From: Theocolax elegans
Taxonomy: Eukaryota > Arthropoda > Insecta > Hymenoptera > Cerocephalidae
Length of the DNA: 64,000 nt
Assembly (NCBI GenBank): GCA_026168455.1
Contig: CM047431.1
Span: forward strand, 7,648,943 to 7,712,942
Direction of reading: 5' to 3'
Each line of letters starts with the position of its first letter. The stretch's first letter is position 1. The notes below the pieces were generated by a model that did no database searches, was not told the DNA's origin, and was given only the letters and a program-made list of their open reading frames with translations. Both the position numbers and the translations under genes were made by a program. Of this stretch, positions 53,664 to 64,000 are shown piece after piece.

Positions 53664-54934
53664 GTAAGTATAGTTAAATAATTTTAGATTAATTATTAAT
53701 ACATACATTCCAATATATATATGGAATATTCCACACGAAGTTGTCCGATCAAAATTATAAAATGCTCCAAATTTTGGGTACACATTGCAAATGTTTCTCA
53801 GAATACAGAAAAAAATTTTTAGGTACTGGAATCTATTTGCTCAAAAGTTATTCTAACCTCAAAAAGTGGATTTTTCCAAGTTTTTTTCAACACCAGCTGG
53901 GTTTACCACTATTTAACTCAAAATCTATCAACTTTTACTATAGAACATTATATGTAACATTCGTTGCTAACTGTGTCTGGAATTTATTCTTCTGGGTTAG
54001 AATTTCTAATTCCAAGGTGAATATTATATAAACTACATGTCAATATTCAATTCAAAAAAAGTGCAAGTACGCCACAATTGATTTTTTATCCATAAGTCTA
54101 AAAGAAAGCTTGGAGCAATACCTTTCAAATGGTCTGTAACATTTTTTTGGCCTTCAATTCTGTAAAAAGTTATGATAATTTAAAAAAACACGAAATTTTT
54201 TAAAAAATTTAAATTAAAAAATTAAATTAAAAAGCAAATTAAATTAAAATTAAAATCTAATTTTTAAATTCAAATTTAAATTGAAAAGCAATTTAATTGT
54301 TTTAAAACAGGATTGCTTACTGTTAAGAAATGAATGGAGATCAATTTGAGCATCCATAGTAGCTTTACGCGCAATAAAAGCACCACAAGTGAGAGGTAAG
54401 GGGAACTTACTTTGAAAAACACCCCAAATGAAAGGCAGGGGGACTCACTCTAAAAAAGCAGCACAAAACAAACAGAATCCTTCCACGTCCACTTCGTTGT
54501 TCGTGGGTTATACCAAAAGAAGAATGTTAGTGATAATAGTTTAGTTTATAATAAATTACTATTATTTTATATTCTATTCATTTATTTCGCCTTTGACGCC
54601 ACGCCCTAATCCCCAGCGTGACCGTTACAATATATATAATTCTCCTTACTAATAATATTCCTCACTTCTTACTCTTTAATTCATATTGTATACGTTATTT
54701 AATCGTTATTCCCTCTAATAATTTTATGATTAATTTAATCGCTGTCTTTATTCTATTTAAAACTCCCTTTTTAATTTCATGAATCGAATAACCCCTATTT
54801 AAATATTTTCAACACGTCCGTTGTTTATATTATTTTTCTTTAATATTCTGTTTGCATTCTACCTACTACCAGTAAGTCCCTACTATCAAATAAATCTATT
54901 AATTTAATAAAATTTTAATATAGTTTTTTTTCAG

Positions 54935-55034
54935 ATGCAGCGTGTCAAAGTGTAGCTGGCACCAAGGAACCCCGGACACGATGATCACGATGCGACACCC
55001 CAGATCTTCGAATCAACCTACCAGGATTACTTAG
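54935..55034 (+). other. Exon-like block, copy 2
   Basis: Duplicate of the block at 53564-53663 with the same acceptor and donor. If the host transcript is real, it would have two identical adjacent exons. Confidence 0.45.
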
Positions 55035-55915
55035 GTAAGTATAGTTAAATAATTTTAGATTAATTATTAATACATACATTCCAATATATATATATGGAAT
55101 ATTCCACACGAAGTTGTCCGATCAAAATTATAAAATGCTCCAAATTTTGGGTACACATTGCAAATGTTTCTCAGAATACAGAAAAAAATTTTTAGGTACT
55201 GGAATCTATTTGCTCAAAAGTTATTCTAACCTCAAAAAGTGGATTTTTCCAAGTTTTTTTCAACACCAGCTGGGTTTACCACTATTTAACTCAAAATCTA
55301 TCAACTTTTACTATAGAACATTATATGTAACATTCGTTGCTAACTGTGTCTGGAATTTATTCTTCTGGGTTAGAATTTCTAATTCCAAGGTGAATATTAT
55401 ATAAACTACATGTCAATATTCAATTCAAAAAAAGTGCAAGTACGCCACAATTGATTTTTTTATCCATAAGTCTAAAAGAAAGCTTGGAGCAATACCTTTC
55501 AAATGGTCTGTAACATTTTTTTGGCCTTCAATTCTGTAAAAAGTTATGATAATTTAAAAAAACACGAAATTTTTTAAAAAATTTAAATTAAAAAATTAAA
55601 TTAAAAAGCAAATTAAATTAAAATTAAAATCTAATTTTTAAATTCAAATTTAAATTGAAAAGCAATTTAATTGTTTTAAAACAGGATTGCTTACTGTTAA
55701 GAAATGAATGGAGATCAATTTGAGCATCCATAGTAGCTTTACGCGCAATAAAAGCACCACAAGTGAGAGGTAAGGGGAACTTACTTTGAAAAACACCCCA
55801 AATGAAAGGCAGGGGGACTCACTCTAAAAAAGCAGCACAAAACAAACAGAATCCTTCCACGTCCACTTCGTTGTTCGTGGGTTATACCAAAAGAAGAATG
55901 TTAGTGATAATAGTT

Positions 55916-56536
55916 TAGTTTAAAATAACTTCTAATTTTTCATTATCTCAATATTCAAAATATTAGCCTAGTAAATTTAACAAAGGTGACCGCAATATAA
56001 TTTTGTGGGATCATCATCAATGCTCCCAAACGTCAATTAAAGAGTTTTATCGTTGACCGCTCCCACCAATCGCATAAGAGATCGAAGAGAAAGATTGTAC
56101 GGAGGAGGAGATATCAATAAATTATTATTCTTTACCTTATTACCTTACGTCGATAATGATTTAACATTATTTATATATTCTCTTTCTAGATGCCACTTTA
56201 ATTTATATATATTTCATTTATAAAAAATTATGAAGAATAAGAAAATAATCTTCTTCGCATACCTATATTTATACCGAAATTAATAATTATTCCATGTATA
56301 TTTTGTTTATGAAGTTCTTTATATAAATTTCTAATATTGCACAACTGATGAATGTGGATTTATAAAAATAAAAAATATTATCACGTTCCAACTATGCTTG
56401 TATTCTTATTCCATTCTTTATTATTTTTAATTTTTCATACTTGTTTTTTCTGTTTATAATATTATTACTTAAAGGACTGAATAACATAAATTAATTACAA
56501 AGATAAATAAATAAAATAAAAAATATAATATAAAGA
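55916..56536. other. Spacer before the piggyBac element
   Basis: AT-rich, with a slightly GC-richer island at 55990-56110. No gene or terminal repeat is seen. Confidence 0.6.
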
Positions 56537-56978
56537 TCAGAATTTTTACTATCTTTTCAACGTGTTTATTTATTATGCTACCGGACCAAAAAAAATTTGC
56601 AATACCACTTTACCTACGTAAAATTTAATGCTATTTCAGAATCTAAACTCAAAAGTTCGATTAAACAGCGAGAAAAAAATATGGCCGATTTAAACGTAAA
56701 AAACGTGAAAATTTTGTAAAAAATTTTTTTTGCAATTTTTCTCACAATGATACCGCAAAAGTATCAACTTTATACTATGATCAGAGGTGATCATGGCACG
56801 TAAACATTAAGTGGAATATTTTTAAGAAAAATTCATCGACGCGTTTTTTCAAAATAGCGGCAGGAATGAAAAAATTTTATGGAAATCTTAATCTATCGTT
56901 TTCTTAAAAACTACAAACTTTAGGACAAAAATTCTACAAAATGTCTTAAAAAAAATGAATCTATCGTTCGTAAATGTC

Positions 56979-57304
56979 TATATGTATGTATTATCGGTCA
57001 CACCGAACTAAATAATTTACTTTTAGAATAAAGTAGGCCCATTGTACTCTTTGTCCACTATGGTTGGTGGAATTTCCCAGAGCACGGCCTTTATTAAAAA
57101 CAATTAAGTAAGATAAGGTAAGATCTCCAGTTCCTTACTGAGAAGTCCAAGCTGGAGATCGAGGACGAAACCCCTTTAATTGTTTTTAATAAAGGCCGTG
57201 CTCTGGGAAATTCCACCAACCATAGTGGACAAAGAGTGCAATGGGCCTACTTTATTCTAAAAGTAAATTATTCAGTTCGGTGTGACCGATAATACATACA
57301 TATA
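56979..57304. mobile_element. Foldback MITE inside the piggyBac left arm
   Basis: Arms of about 131 bp that are near-perfect inverted copies, starting TATATGTATGTATTATCGG, with a 70-nt centre holding a second small hairpin (GATCTCCAG / CTGGAGATC). Comparison with the right piggyBac arm, which lacks it, defines the insertion. No coding capacity. Confidence 0.85.
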
Positions 57305-57686
57305 AAAATGTCTTAAAATTAATCATAGAACACTCTCAAATTTTTTCAAAACTTTTCAAGACTTCTTTTGATTTTCAAAAATTTTAAAAAATCCAATTTT
57401 TTCAAAATACCAAAAAAAATTTTGGAAAAATTTTTGAGTGTTTCTTGACTAATTTTAAGACTTTCTTGTTCTTGAAAATCGTTTCGTGAAGTCTATGGAT
57501 TTAGATAAAACATTTTTCTTGAATTGTACATAAAGTTTGGTTTCTATCTACCACTACAAAATTCACGAACAAACTTGTACATCTTTTCATTTATTCATCG
57601 ACACACATGTTCTATACAATTTGTACATTAATTATAAGTAAAGCATATAATAAAAATATTGGTTTTCACATTTCAATACATTTGTT

Positions 57687-58460
57687 ATGCCACGAAAACG
57701 TTCAAAATCTTCTGCTTCACCACATATAGAGTATGAATCAGATTATTTGGATAGTGATTCCGACGAAAGCATATTGATTCCGAATACAGATAATTCAGGC
57801 CCCGATGATTTTGATTCCCATTGTGATTCGATACCTGATTCAGATTCTGTACATGAATTCACACTACCGAATATTACTTATAAACAAGCTTGTGTTAGTT
57901 ATTCTGAAAACTTAGATAAACTTGAAAAAAATCACGAATTCATTTGGATCGATGGCGAGAAGTTATATTCAAATACTTGTGAAGAAACAATATTATTATC
58001 TGAAGCTGCAAAAAAGAATATAAAGGCGTGCGAACCTTTCTAATTGTTTGAAACCTTTATTTCCACCGAAATGAAACAATATATAATTGATGCATCTAAA
58101 GAGACTAATTATGATTTAAAATTACAAGATCTTGACACTTTTATAGGTATAGTTATTTTCAGTTCATTCAATAAAAGAAAGTCTCAGAGCGATTATTGGT
58201 CATCTGATCCATTCTTATCTAATGACATTGTTTCTTCTGCAATGACTCACGATAAATTTGAAGAAATTAAATCTAAAATAAAATATTCAAAAGCAAAAGA
58301 CAAGGATCCAAACAATAGAGGGTGGCAGGTTCGTTCGATGTTTAAACTTTTTCAAAACAACCTCATAAAGTTTGGAATATGGAAAACTTCTATATGCATT
58401 GATGAAATGATGGCCAAGTATTATGCAAAAACTGTATTGAAACAATTTATTCGAGGCCAA
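57687..58460 (+). pseudogene. piggyBac transposase, N-terminal part
   Basis: ATG at 57687 (MPRKRSKSSAS). An acidic N-terminal region is followed, after an in-frame TAA at 58041-58043, by the conserved piggyBac core: LDTFIGIVIFSSFNKRKSQ, DYWSSDPFLSNDI, NNRGWQVRSMFKLF and KTSICIDEMMAKYYA, which contains the first catalytic Asp. It stops at FIRGQP, where unrelated sequence begins (about 58461). In the family the next words would be (I/R)FGSKFWGL, found at 60246. Confidence 0.88.
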
Positions 58461-60245
58461 CCCCCGATGACCCCGGAAGAGGCTCTAAGGCTATTGAAGA
58501 CCCTTGGCAACATCCCATCCGGGAGTAGGGAGGCCGTCTTCTAAGTGCTATTCCCGGGAGGGAAATAAATGCCACCGAAGAGGAAGAGGAGACTCCTCGC
58601 GCTGAGCGGGGGAAAAATTATTTGATGGGGAATTTGGAAACGAGAAGAAGGATTCGGGGTTGCAAAAACACGATAAGGATGATAGAAATTGATAGTAGAA
58701 GAAGGAAGAATCTTTGGAAGAATTACAATAATAGGAACTTGGCAGGATTAGAAAAAATAGAAGAAACTAAATGATTAGTAGAAAACCTTATTTTCAGGAA
58801 CTAGATGGTACTAAGAATGGTAGTATATATGGTAGAAATGGATATCGGAATGGAGTCAAGCTAGATGGTAGTAATAATGGAAGTATAGATGGTAGTAATT
58901 AATATCGATTCAGAATCAAACTAGATTGGTAGAAAATCTTTTCTTGGAGGAAGATCAGAGATGAAGTCAACAGGAAAAGAGAATTGGTAGTAAGTATTGG
59001 AAGGTAAACCAAGTGTATCTTATTCCTTATTAATTATTTAATTAAATTTTATTTTATTTTTACAAGCGTTTATTATGATAATATACTTCTTTTATGGGCA
59101 AATGTATGAATTAAAAACTGTTGGAATGATGTATGAGAGAATATTATGGGTTATGTGTGCTCGGTGACGAGTTTCGCTTTGGCCGAGCGTTAATAAGTGC
59201 ATACCACTCTCCTTTCAGGAGTGTGTCCCGACTTAGGAAGGGGGTATTATAAAATAAACCTCACAAGCAATATTAATTTATAATTTCAAGTTATATATGT
59301 TAAGGTGGGAATCTTTAGTCGAGGGGATAGAACTCAAGAAAAAAAGATAGATTAGTATGAGCGAACAATTTATAAAATTAGCGTAGAGTAAACATGTATG
59401 TAGAATAATACTAGTAAAAGAATACCATACCTTAGTCCAACTCCTAGGCGATGACTCCTGGGTGATCCAACGATGCTATCCCTACGAGTCCTATCCTTGG
59501 AGGCGATAAGTCCTAGGCGATCTTCAGGTGCTGCGCATTGATCAGATATAGTAGTAGTAGGTTAGTTATGTATAGGATAAGGAAGTAGAGGTTAGGAAAA
59601 GGGCAAACACCGGCTACGAATCCTGGCCCGAGCCATTCTCGTCACCGATATTTAAGTATGCAAAAGGAAAGGAACTAATGGGGATTTTAATAATTTGTTG
59701 AGGAAATTGGAGGATTGGAGTATGGAAGGAGTAAAGAAAAGAAGAAAGAACGAGACCACCATACCGCTACCGTTGTACCGACCAAATTTTAATCAGAATG
59801 TTTTAGGTACATCCTAAAAATCGACGACGATTTTTGATAGATTACGCAGGTCTGCAAAAAATGATGTTTGAATTGTTCTAAGAAAGTAAAGAGTCATTTC
59901 CGAAGTAATTTTTCATGTAGAATCCGATTCCGGGGTCCGAATCGCTCTATCACGTTAGGATTTTAAGATATCCGAACTGAGGTTATTTAGCATCACCATA
60001 TTCTTTTTTCTCAAAAAACAAACAATAGTACCTTAACGTATAAGTCTTGTTCTTTCAAATGCCGTTAAGTTTGCTCAAACAGCTTATTTCTGGATTGAGA
60101 TATTTTATTTTGAAGTTTTCGAGTTTCGTCAAATTCGTTATTCTCAAAATTCGCATGATTCTGTAGTCTTTGACGTCCAAATTCAACACTTGTGTTGAAC
60201 ATTTACTTTTGACACCTGTATCACGTTTTTTTGCGATAATAGGTG
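58461..60245. other. Foreign insertion splitting the piggyBac transposase
   Basis: It opens with a GC-rich piece (MTPEEALRLLKTLGNIPS in the plus frame), then a minisatellite at 58799-58920. An LTR-like stretch near 59090-59250 (GTGTCCCGACTTAGG, AATAAACCTCAC) follows, then a segment with repeated CTAGGCGAT around 59445-59520 and AT-rich unknown sequence to 60245. No complete element or target duplication can be identified; it may be several nested insertions. Confidence 0.5.
58799..58920. repeat. Minisatellite, about 60-bp unit
   Basis: Two units beginning AACTAGATGGTACTAAGAAT and AAGCTAGATGGTAGTAATAA, and the start of a third, with internal ATGGTAGTA repeats. Confidence 0.7.
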
Positions 60246-61110
60246 CAATTAGGATTGGTTCAAAATTTTGGGGTTTATGCACTTCAGACGGCTATCTACC
60301 GAATTTACATCTATATTGCGGTAAAAATTCCCAAACTGGCAATAAATTAGCAAAATGTGCTTTAGGTACACGTGTAGTATTGCATTTATTCGAACCTTTT
60401 TTCGGCTAATAAATTATAATAAAATCCCTGCATTTCATTTTTACTTTGATAATTTTTTTACAAATATAGATTTGATTTTACACTTGCAAAAATTACGTTT
60501 GAAATGCACTGGCGCTATCAAAAACAGTCAAAGAAAATAATGTACTTGAAAAGAAAGCTCCACGAGGTACTTATATTGTAAAACATGATCATAATAGTGG
60601 CATAAATTTCATCACGAATATGGATTCGAAACCCGTTTCAATAGCTTCAACTGCTGCAGGTGTAACTCCACTATCAATTTCAAGAAGATATAGTTCAGAG
60701 GCTCGATCCAAAACTAATATACCTTTTCCGCAAGTTTTTCATTTGACAACAAATTTATGGGCCGTGTTGACGTGTATGATGGGCACTGCAATAATGTACT
60801 TCCAAGTATACGTTCCAAAATATGGACATGGGTCGTTTTTATAAGATTTATACAGGCATCCATTACAAACGCCCACGTAATTTTTAATGCTACACGTGAT
60901 GGAAAGAAAAAAGTCGGAATAAAAGAGTTACCTATTTCGATTGCTAAATATTATATTCTAAAAGGTGAAACAAGTAAAACATTTCATACACGATCTAATA
61001 GAGACAAATTAAAAAATTGTTTAAATAAAGAATGTCCAATAAAATCAAGGATCTATTTTGAAACATGCTATTTATATATATGCAATAATTGTTGGGCAAA
61101 AAAGCACTGA
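60246..61110 (+). pseudogene. piggyBac transposase, C-terminal part
   Basis: RIGSKFWGLCTSDGYLPNLH continues the piggyBac core, followed across frames by AFHFYFDNFFTN (second catalytic Asp). A third segment holds GRVDVYDGHCNNVLPSIRSK (third Asp region) and WTWVVFIRFIQASITNAHV. The tail is Cys-rich (CLNKECP, ETCYLYICNNCW), as in the C-terminal Cys-rich domain of the family. At least three frame changes and a stop break it. Confidence 0.88.
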
Positions 61111-61855
61111 TAAAAGATAATGTTAAAGTGAGAGGCAAGGGGACTCGCGATAAAATCACCCCGAAACGTGAGAGGCAAGGGGCCTCACGATAAAAAGCGC
61201 CCCAAAGGAGATAAAATTCTACCACGTCCACGCCGTTGTCTCTGGGTAATACTAAGAGTAGAAAAGAACCATGTATATGCACAAAATCAGCAAAGTTATC
61301 AAGGAACACTCACAAATTTTTTCAAAATTTTTTTTGTTATTTTTAAAAAATTGAATTTTTTGAAAAAAAGTTTCGAAAAATTTTGAAAAAATTTGAGAGT
61401 ATTCTTTGATTAATTTTAAGACATTTTTGTTTTTAGAATTTTTCTCCTAAAGTTTGTAGTTTTGAAGAAAACGATTGATTAATATTTCCATAAAATTTTT
61501 TCAATCTCGCCGCCATTTTGAAAAAAACACGTCGATGAATTTTTCTGAAAAAAATTCCATTTAATGTTTACGTGCCATGATAACCTCTGATCATAGTATA
61601 AAGTTGATACTTTTGCAGTATCATTGTGAAAAAAATTTTAGAAAAATTTTTTTTACAAAATTTTCACGTTTTTTACGTTTAAATCGGCCATATTTTTTTC
61701 TCCGTGTTTAATCGAAATTTTGAGTTTAGATTATGAAGGAGCAATAAATTTTACGTAGGAAAAGTGGTATTACAATTTTTTTTTTAGTCCGGTAGCATAA
61801 TAAATATATACGTTGAAAAGATAGTAGAAATTCTGATCACCTCGGTGTTAATGGG
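61111..61855. repeat. piggyBac 3' region and right inverted arm
   Basis: 61111-61265 carries GTGAGAGGCAAGGGG direct repeats and CCACGTCCACGCCG, shared with the tandem duplication at 54.4 and 55.8 kb. 61300-61855 is the inverse of the left arm (for example ATGGCCGATTTAAACGTAAA on the left), with moderate divergence. Confidence 0.8.
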
Positions 61856-61859
61856 TTAA

Positions 61860-62252
61860 GGAAATAAATTTATTAAAATTACAAATAGTGAACTTCAAAA
61901 ATTACAAAGAGAAATTTATTTTCTCTTATTTATAATTGTACAATAATAAGAAGAGACAACTTTCCCACATAGACGTCTACATTATCGCAAATATTCATTT
62001 TTCATAATTTTGATTTTAATCTGATATACATATGCACACATAAAAATTAACCTATACAGCCTTGAAATAAATTTACAAATTTTGCTAAATCAGTCGTTAC
62101 ACGCAGTGATGTCGATCACTGACCTGCGAACATGCCGATTTGACAATTGTTAACTACTCCCACCTACGCCGAATCTGAATCGCGTCCATCGCTGATTGGA
62201 CCGCCACCCTCATACGGTTCTAAAATATTTGTGAGTCCATTTTTCTTTTCAG
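61860..62252. other. Spacer, GC-richer near 62100-62220
   Basis: AT-rich up to 62090, then a CpG-containing stretch (GATCACTGACCTGCGAACATG, GAATCGCGTCCATCG) immediately upstream of a candidate first exon. It may be a promoter or 5' UTR. Confidence 0.4.
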
Positions 62253-62365
62253 TTTTTATAAACCCGCAAATGCACTATGTAATGCCTTTAGTCTTCATTT
62301 TGTTCTTGAATCTTCTGAGCCTCTTATTAACAGGAAGCGAAGTGCCCGCCGTTTTAGATTCCGGC
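62253..62365 (+). CDS. Candidate first coding exon with signal peptide
   Basis: Pyrimidine-AG acceptor at 62241-62252, ATG at 62270 and exactly 32 codons to a GTAAGT donor at 62366. The protein starts MHYVMPLVFILFLNLL: a short N-region, a hydrophobic core of about 14 residues and a polar TGSEVPA, a textbook secretory signal. It could open a host secreted or membrane protein whose later exons lie beyond the window or elsewhere. No family can be named. Confidence 0.45.
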
Positions 62366-62519
62366 GTAAGTATATTGTGAAATTCATATACAGAATTATA
62401 AGTATATAAAAGCTTAAAATATAAGGGATAGTCCCCATGCTGGCCCTTTTAAGCTAATTGTGATATAAGATATACAGATCATTTGAAGACTACTTGAATT
62501 TAGAGATTGACCAAGATTT

Positions 62520-62860
62520 TTAAACGCCCCATTGAAAAAGTTCCTATTGATTCAGTATTGATTCAGTGATAAAATCATTATGGAATTAATAAATAATAGC
62601 TACTGATATTGATCAAAATCAATACTGACTTAGTAGTAAGTTCTCCAAAACGCGAAACTGATTTCTTACTAAATTAGTACAAAATCAATAATGAATCAAT
62701 GTTGTATCATTACGGAATCAGTACTGTATCAATTTTGAAATTATTCAATTGAAGAACGGTAATGTGCCCTTAAAAATTCTGTATTCAATCAATTCAGAAT
62801 CAGTGTCAAATCAATACCCTGTTAAAAAAGGTCACGCTAATTCAGTGCTGATTTCTCTAA
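62520..62860. repeat. Region of repeated ATTCAGTACTGATT-like motifs
   Basis: Short palindromic variants (TATTGATTCAGTATTGATTC, AATCAGTACTGTATC, ATTCAGTGCTGATT) recur at irregular spacing on both strands and end near CCCTGTTAAAAAAGG. It looks like a decayed foldback element. Confidence 0.45.
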
Positions 62861-63014
62861 AAAAAAAATGAAATAAATTTTTTTAGATAATTCTCTAAAA
62901 AAATTAGGTAAAATCAAATAAAATTGTCAAAAAAACATAAAATAAATAAAAAAAAGTATTACATATATTTCTGTTTATGTTGACCATCCACTTATTAACC
63001 GCGGTCAATGCTGC

Positions 63015-63365
63015 TTAACTTTCATGATCTATCATATCTCAGTCTATTCTCAATGCTACATTCACAAACAGTTACAAAGATAATAAAAACATATTTGTAG
63101 ACATTTCTAAAAACCCAGTTAGAATTTATTTTAATGGTTTTAATTTTAATGGAATAAACATATTTTTAAATATATAGATAATTTCATACAATTTAAAATA
63201 TTAATGTACATATTGGTACCATATTAGAAGAGCAATATATATTGTATACATAACAATATATAATTGTAACTAGGCTTTTTGAAACGTCTATAAATATGTT
63301 TTCATTATCTTATAGTAACTGTTTGTGAATGTAGCAGATAGAAGATAGTAAATCATGCAATAGAA
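63015..63365. mobile_element. Inverted-repeat MITE of about 350 bp
   Basis: Arms of about 90 bp (63018-63112 and 63270-63365) share GCTACATTCACAAACAGTTAC and AAAACATATTT in inverse orientation around an AT-rich centre. No ORF. Confidence 0.7.
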
Positions 63366-63479
63366 AATACTAAAATCAGTATGGAAGTAATAACATCTCT
63401 TTAAGATTATATTATTTAATATTTCAAGTACATATATTTCATTAATCCAATTGTTAAATATCTGCACGAGGTTCCAGTG

Positions 63480-63769
63480 GGCGATGGACTTTCAAGGATA
63501 TCTGCTGTCACTCCTGAGGTTTTGCACCTGATGCAGATCATTCAGCTTGCTACTTCTTCGTTGGATTGTCCTGGTGCTGGATTGCTGGGAACCGGGGAAG
63601 GAACGTGGAGTTTTATTCATGGTAGTCAGGGTACTGGGTAGTTTATAGTAGGTATGCGTGAGTGTACGGCATCCGGGTAGGTAGTTTTGATAAGGGGGAA
63701 GGCTACGCTAATACCTTTTTATTGTTTCTTTTTAGCTTTTTGTGACAGGTATTAAATCACCTTGTCACA
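63480..63769 (-). repeat. LTR start of element E8 (E4 relative)
   Basis: On the minus strand TGTGACAAGGTGATTTAATACCTGTCAC repeats the hairpin start of the E4 LTR. The following about 260 nt diverge from E4 and stop being LTR-like near 63480, so the LTR is truncated or a different subfamily. Confidence 0.65.
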
Positions 63770-64000
63770 ACTCCCCCCCGCCAAACTGAAGTTACGCGGA
63801 GTCGTAACTTCGGTGGGAATTTGCATGAATAATTATGGTAGCTATCCTACTATCTAATCTACGATGATCGGTATCATCTGTTTTCCGGTGTATTGTGTAG
63901 CTGCTTGGCTGCTCCAATCTTTGTATAGTGTACGCGCTGTGCGTGTTTCCTATTCCCTATTTCTCTATCTATTTAGTATGTTTACTTACTGATTGCCCTT
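63770..64000 (-). mobile_element. E8 polypurine tract and 3' internal sequence
   Basis: The tract GGCGGGGGGGAGT (63770-63782) and the upstream CGCGTAACTTCAGTTTG match the E4 sequence before its 3' LTR almost word for word. The element body lies beyond the window end. Confidence 0.75.

Larger units (their letters stand above)
53166..55915. repeat. Tandem duplication, about 1.37-kb unit
   Basis: Two nearly identical copies (about 53166-54539 and 54540-55915) cover the end of the E4 LTR plus about 1.28 kb of flank. The repeated phrase TAGTTTATAATAAATTA marks both starts and TAGTTTA recurs at the far end, so short homology is present at the junction. Differences are mainly short indels in repeats and homopolymers (TCCTCCTCCT, TATATA, T runs). 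Within each unit the part about 54360-54520 resembles the non-coding 3' part of the piggyBac element (GTGAGAGGYAAGGGG, CCACGTCCACK). Confidence 0.88.
56537..61855 (+). mobile_element. piggyBac-type transposon with long inverted termini
   Basis: A transposase of the piggyBac family (two separated parts) lies between inverted repeats of about 560 bp. The right end reads ...AATGGG followed by TTAA (61856-61859), the expected piggyBac terminus (TTAACCC inverted). The left terminus is missing its last about 18 nt, so the left TTAA is lost. The left arm has a 326-bp foldback insertion. A 1.8-kb foreign segment splits the transposase. Confidence 0.85.

Noticed and set aside
53741..54031. 96-codon ORF present twice (also 55114-55404)
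   Set aside because: Its repetition comes from the tandem duplication of DNA, not conservation; composition is AT-driven and no motif is visible.

Overview
The window is a repeat-dense piece of an arthropod nuclear genome. The repertoire points to an insect, and a hymenopteran such as an ant is my best guess by inference only: Ty3/gypsy elements primed by tRNA-Lys or tRNA-Arg, a piggyBac element with a TTAA end, an intron-bearing hAT element, a full-length APE-type LINE, and a non-processed copy of eIF3d. No intact host gene is visible. Host-derived sequence is limited to a broken eIF3d copy (19616-20810), a possible secretory first exon (62253-62365) and one exon-like block present twice (53564-53663, 54935-55034). 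There is one assembly gap (28659-28758).

Layout. 904-9058, minus strand: the 3' part of a gypsy element (E1), interrupted by the tail of a second element. That second tail reads RNase H, integrase (E2), a zinc-knuckle ORF in the position where env would lie, a polypurine tract and an LTR; part of it is tandemly duplicated with a 1429-bp period. 9059-11689: an LTR with a tRNA-Arg primer site (E7), split by a 2.2-kb hAT element that encodes a BED finger. 11690-12995: GAGA-rich leader sequence. 13012-18637: an intact full-length LINE on the minus strand with a 16-bp target duplication. 19616-20810: eIF3d pseudogene. 22800-25690: satellite and foldback repeats, an LTR fragment and a scrambled LINE fragment. 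25690-29905: a broken gypsy element (E5) whose reverse-transcriptase part is replaced by AT-rich foreign sequence, the gap and a hairpin satellite. 29917-32541: TIR and foldback elements and short-motif arrays.

34282-42594 is gypsy element E3, with a 4-bp TSD, frameshifts, an in-frame deletion over the RT active site and a 3' LTR lacking U3. 42900-53255 is gypsy element E4, whose LTRs differ at under 1 percent of sites; it is broken only by three stop codons and carries a MITE in its 5' LTR. 53166-55915 is a tandem duplication that includes the end of the E4 LTR. 56537-61855 is a piggyBac element with very long inverted termini, itself hit by a foldback MITE and a 1.8-kb insertion. The last 300 bases hold the LTR, polypurine tract and flank of an E4 relative (E8) that runs off the window.

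Common themes. E3 and E4 join gag to pol with the same slippery heptamer, GGGAAAC. Three unrelated knuckle proteins share a last knuckle whose His is replaced. Three integrases end in AT-hooks. Every complete LTR carries a GTAAGT splice donor. These shared traits, and the knuckle ORF downstream of integrase, are the most unusual features. The rest is nested transposon debris.
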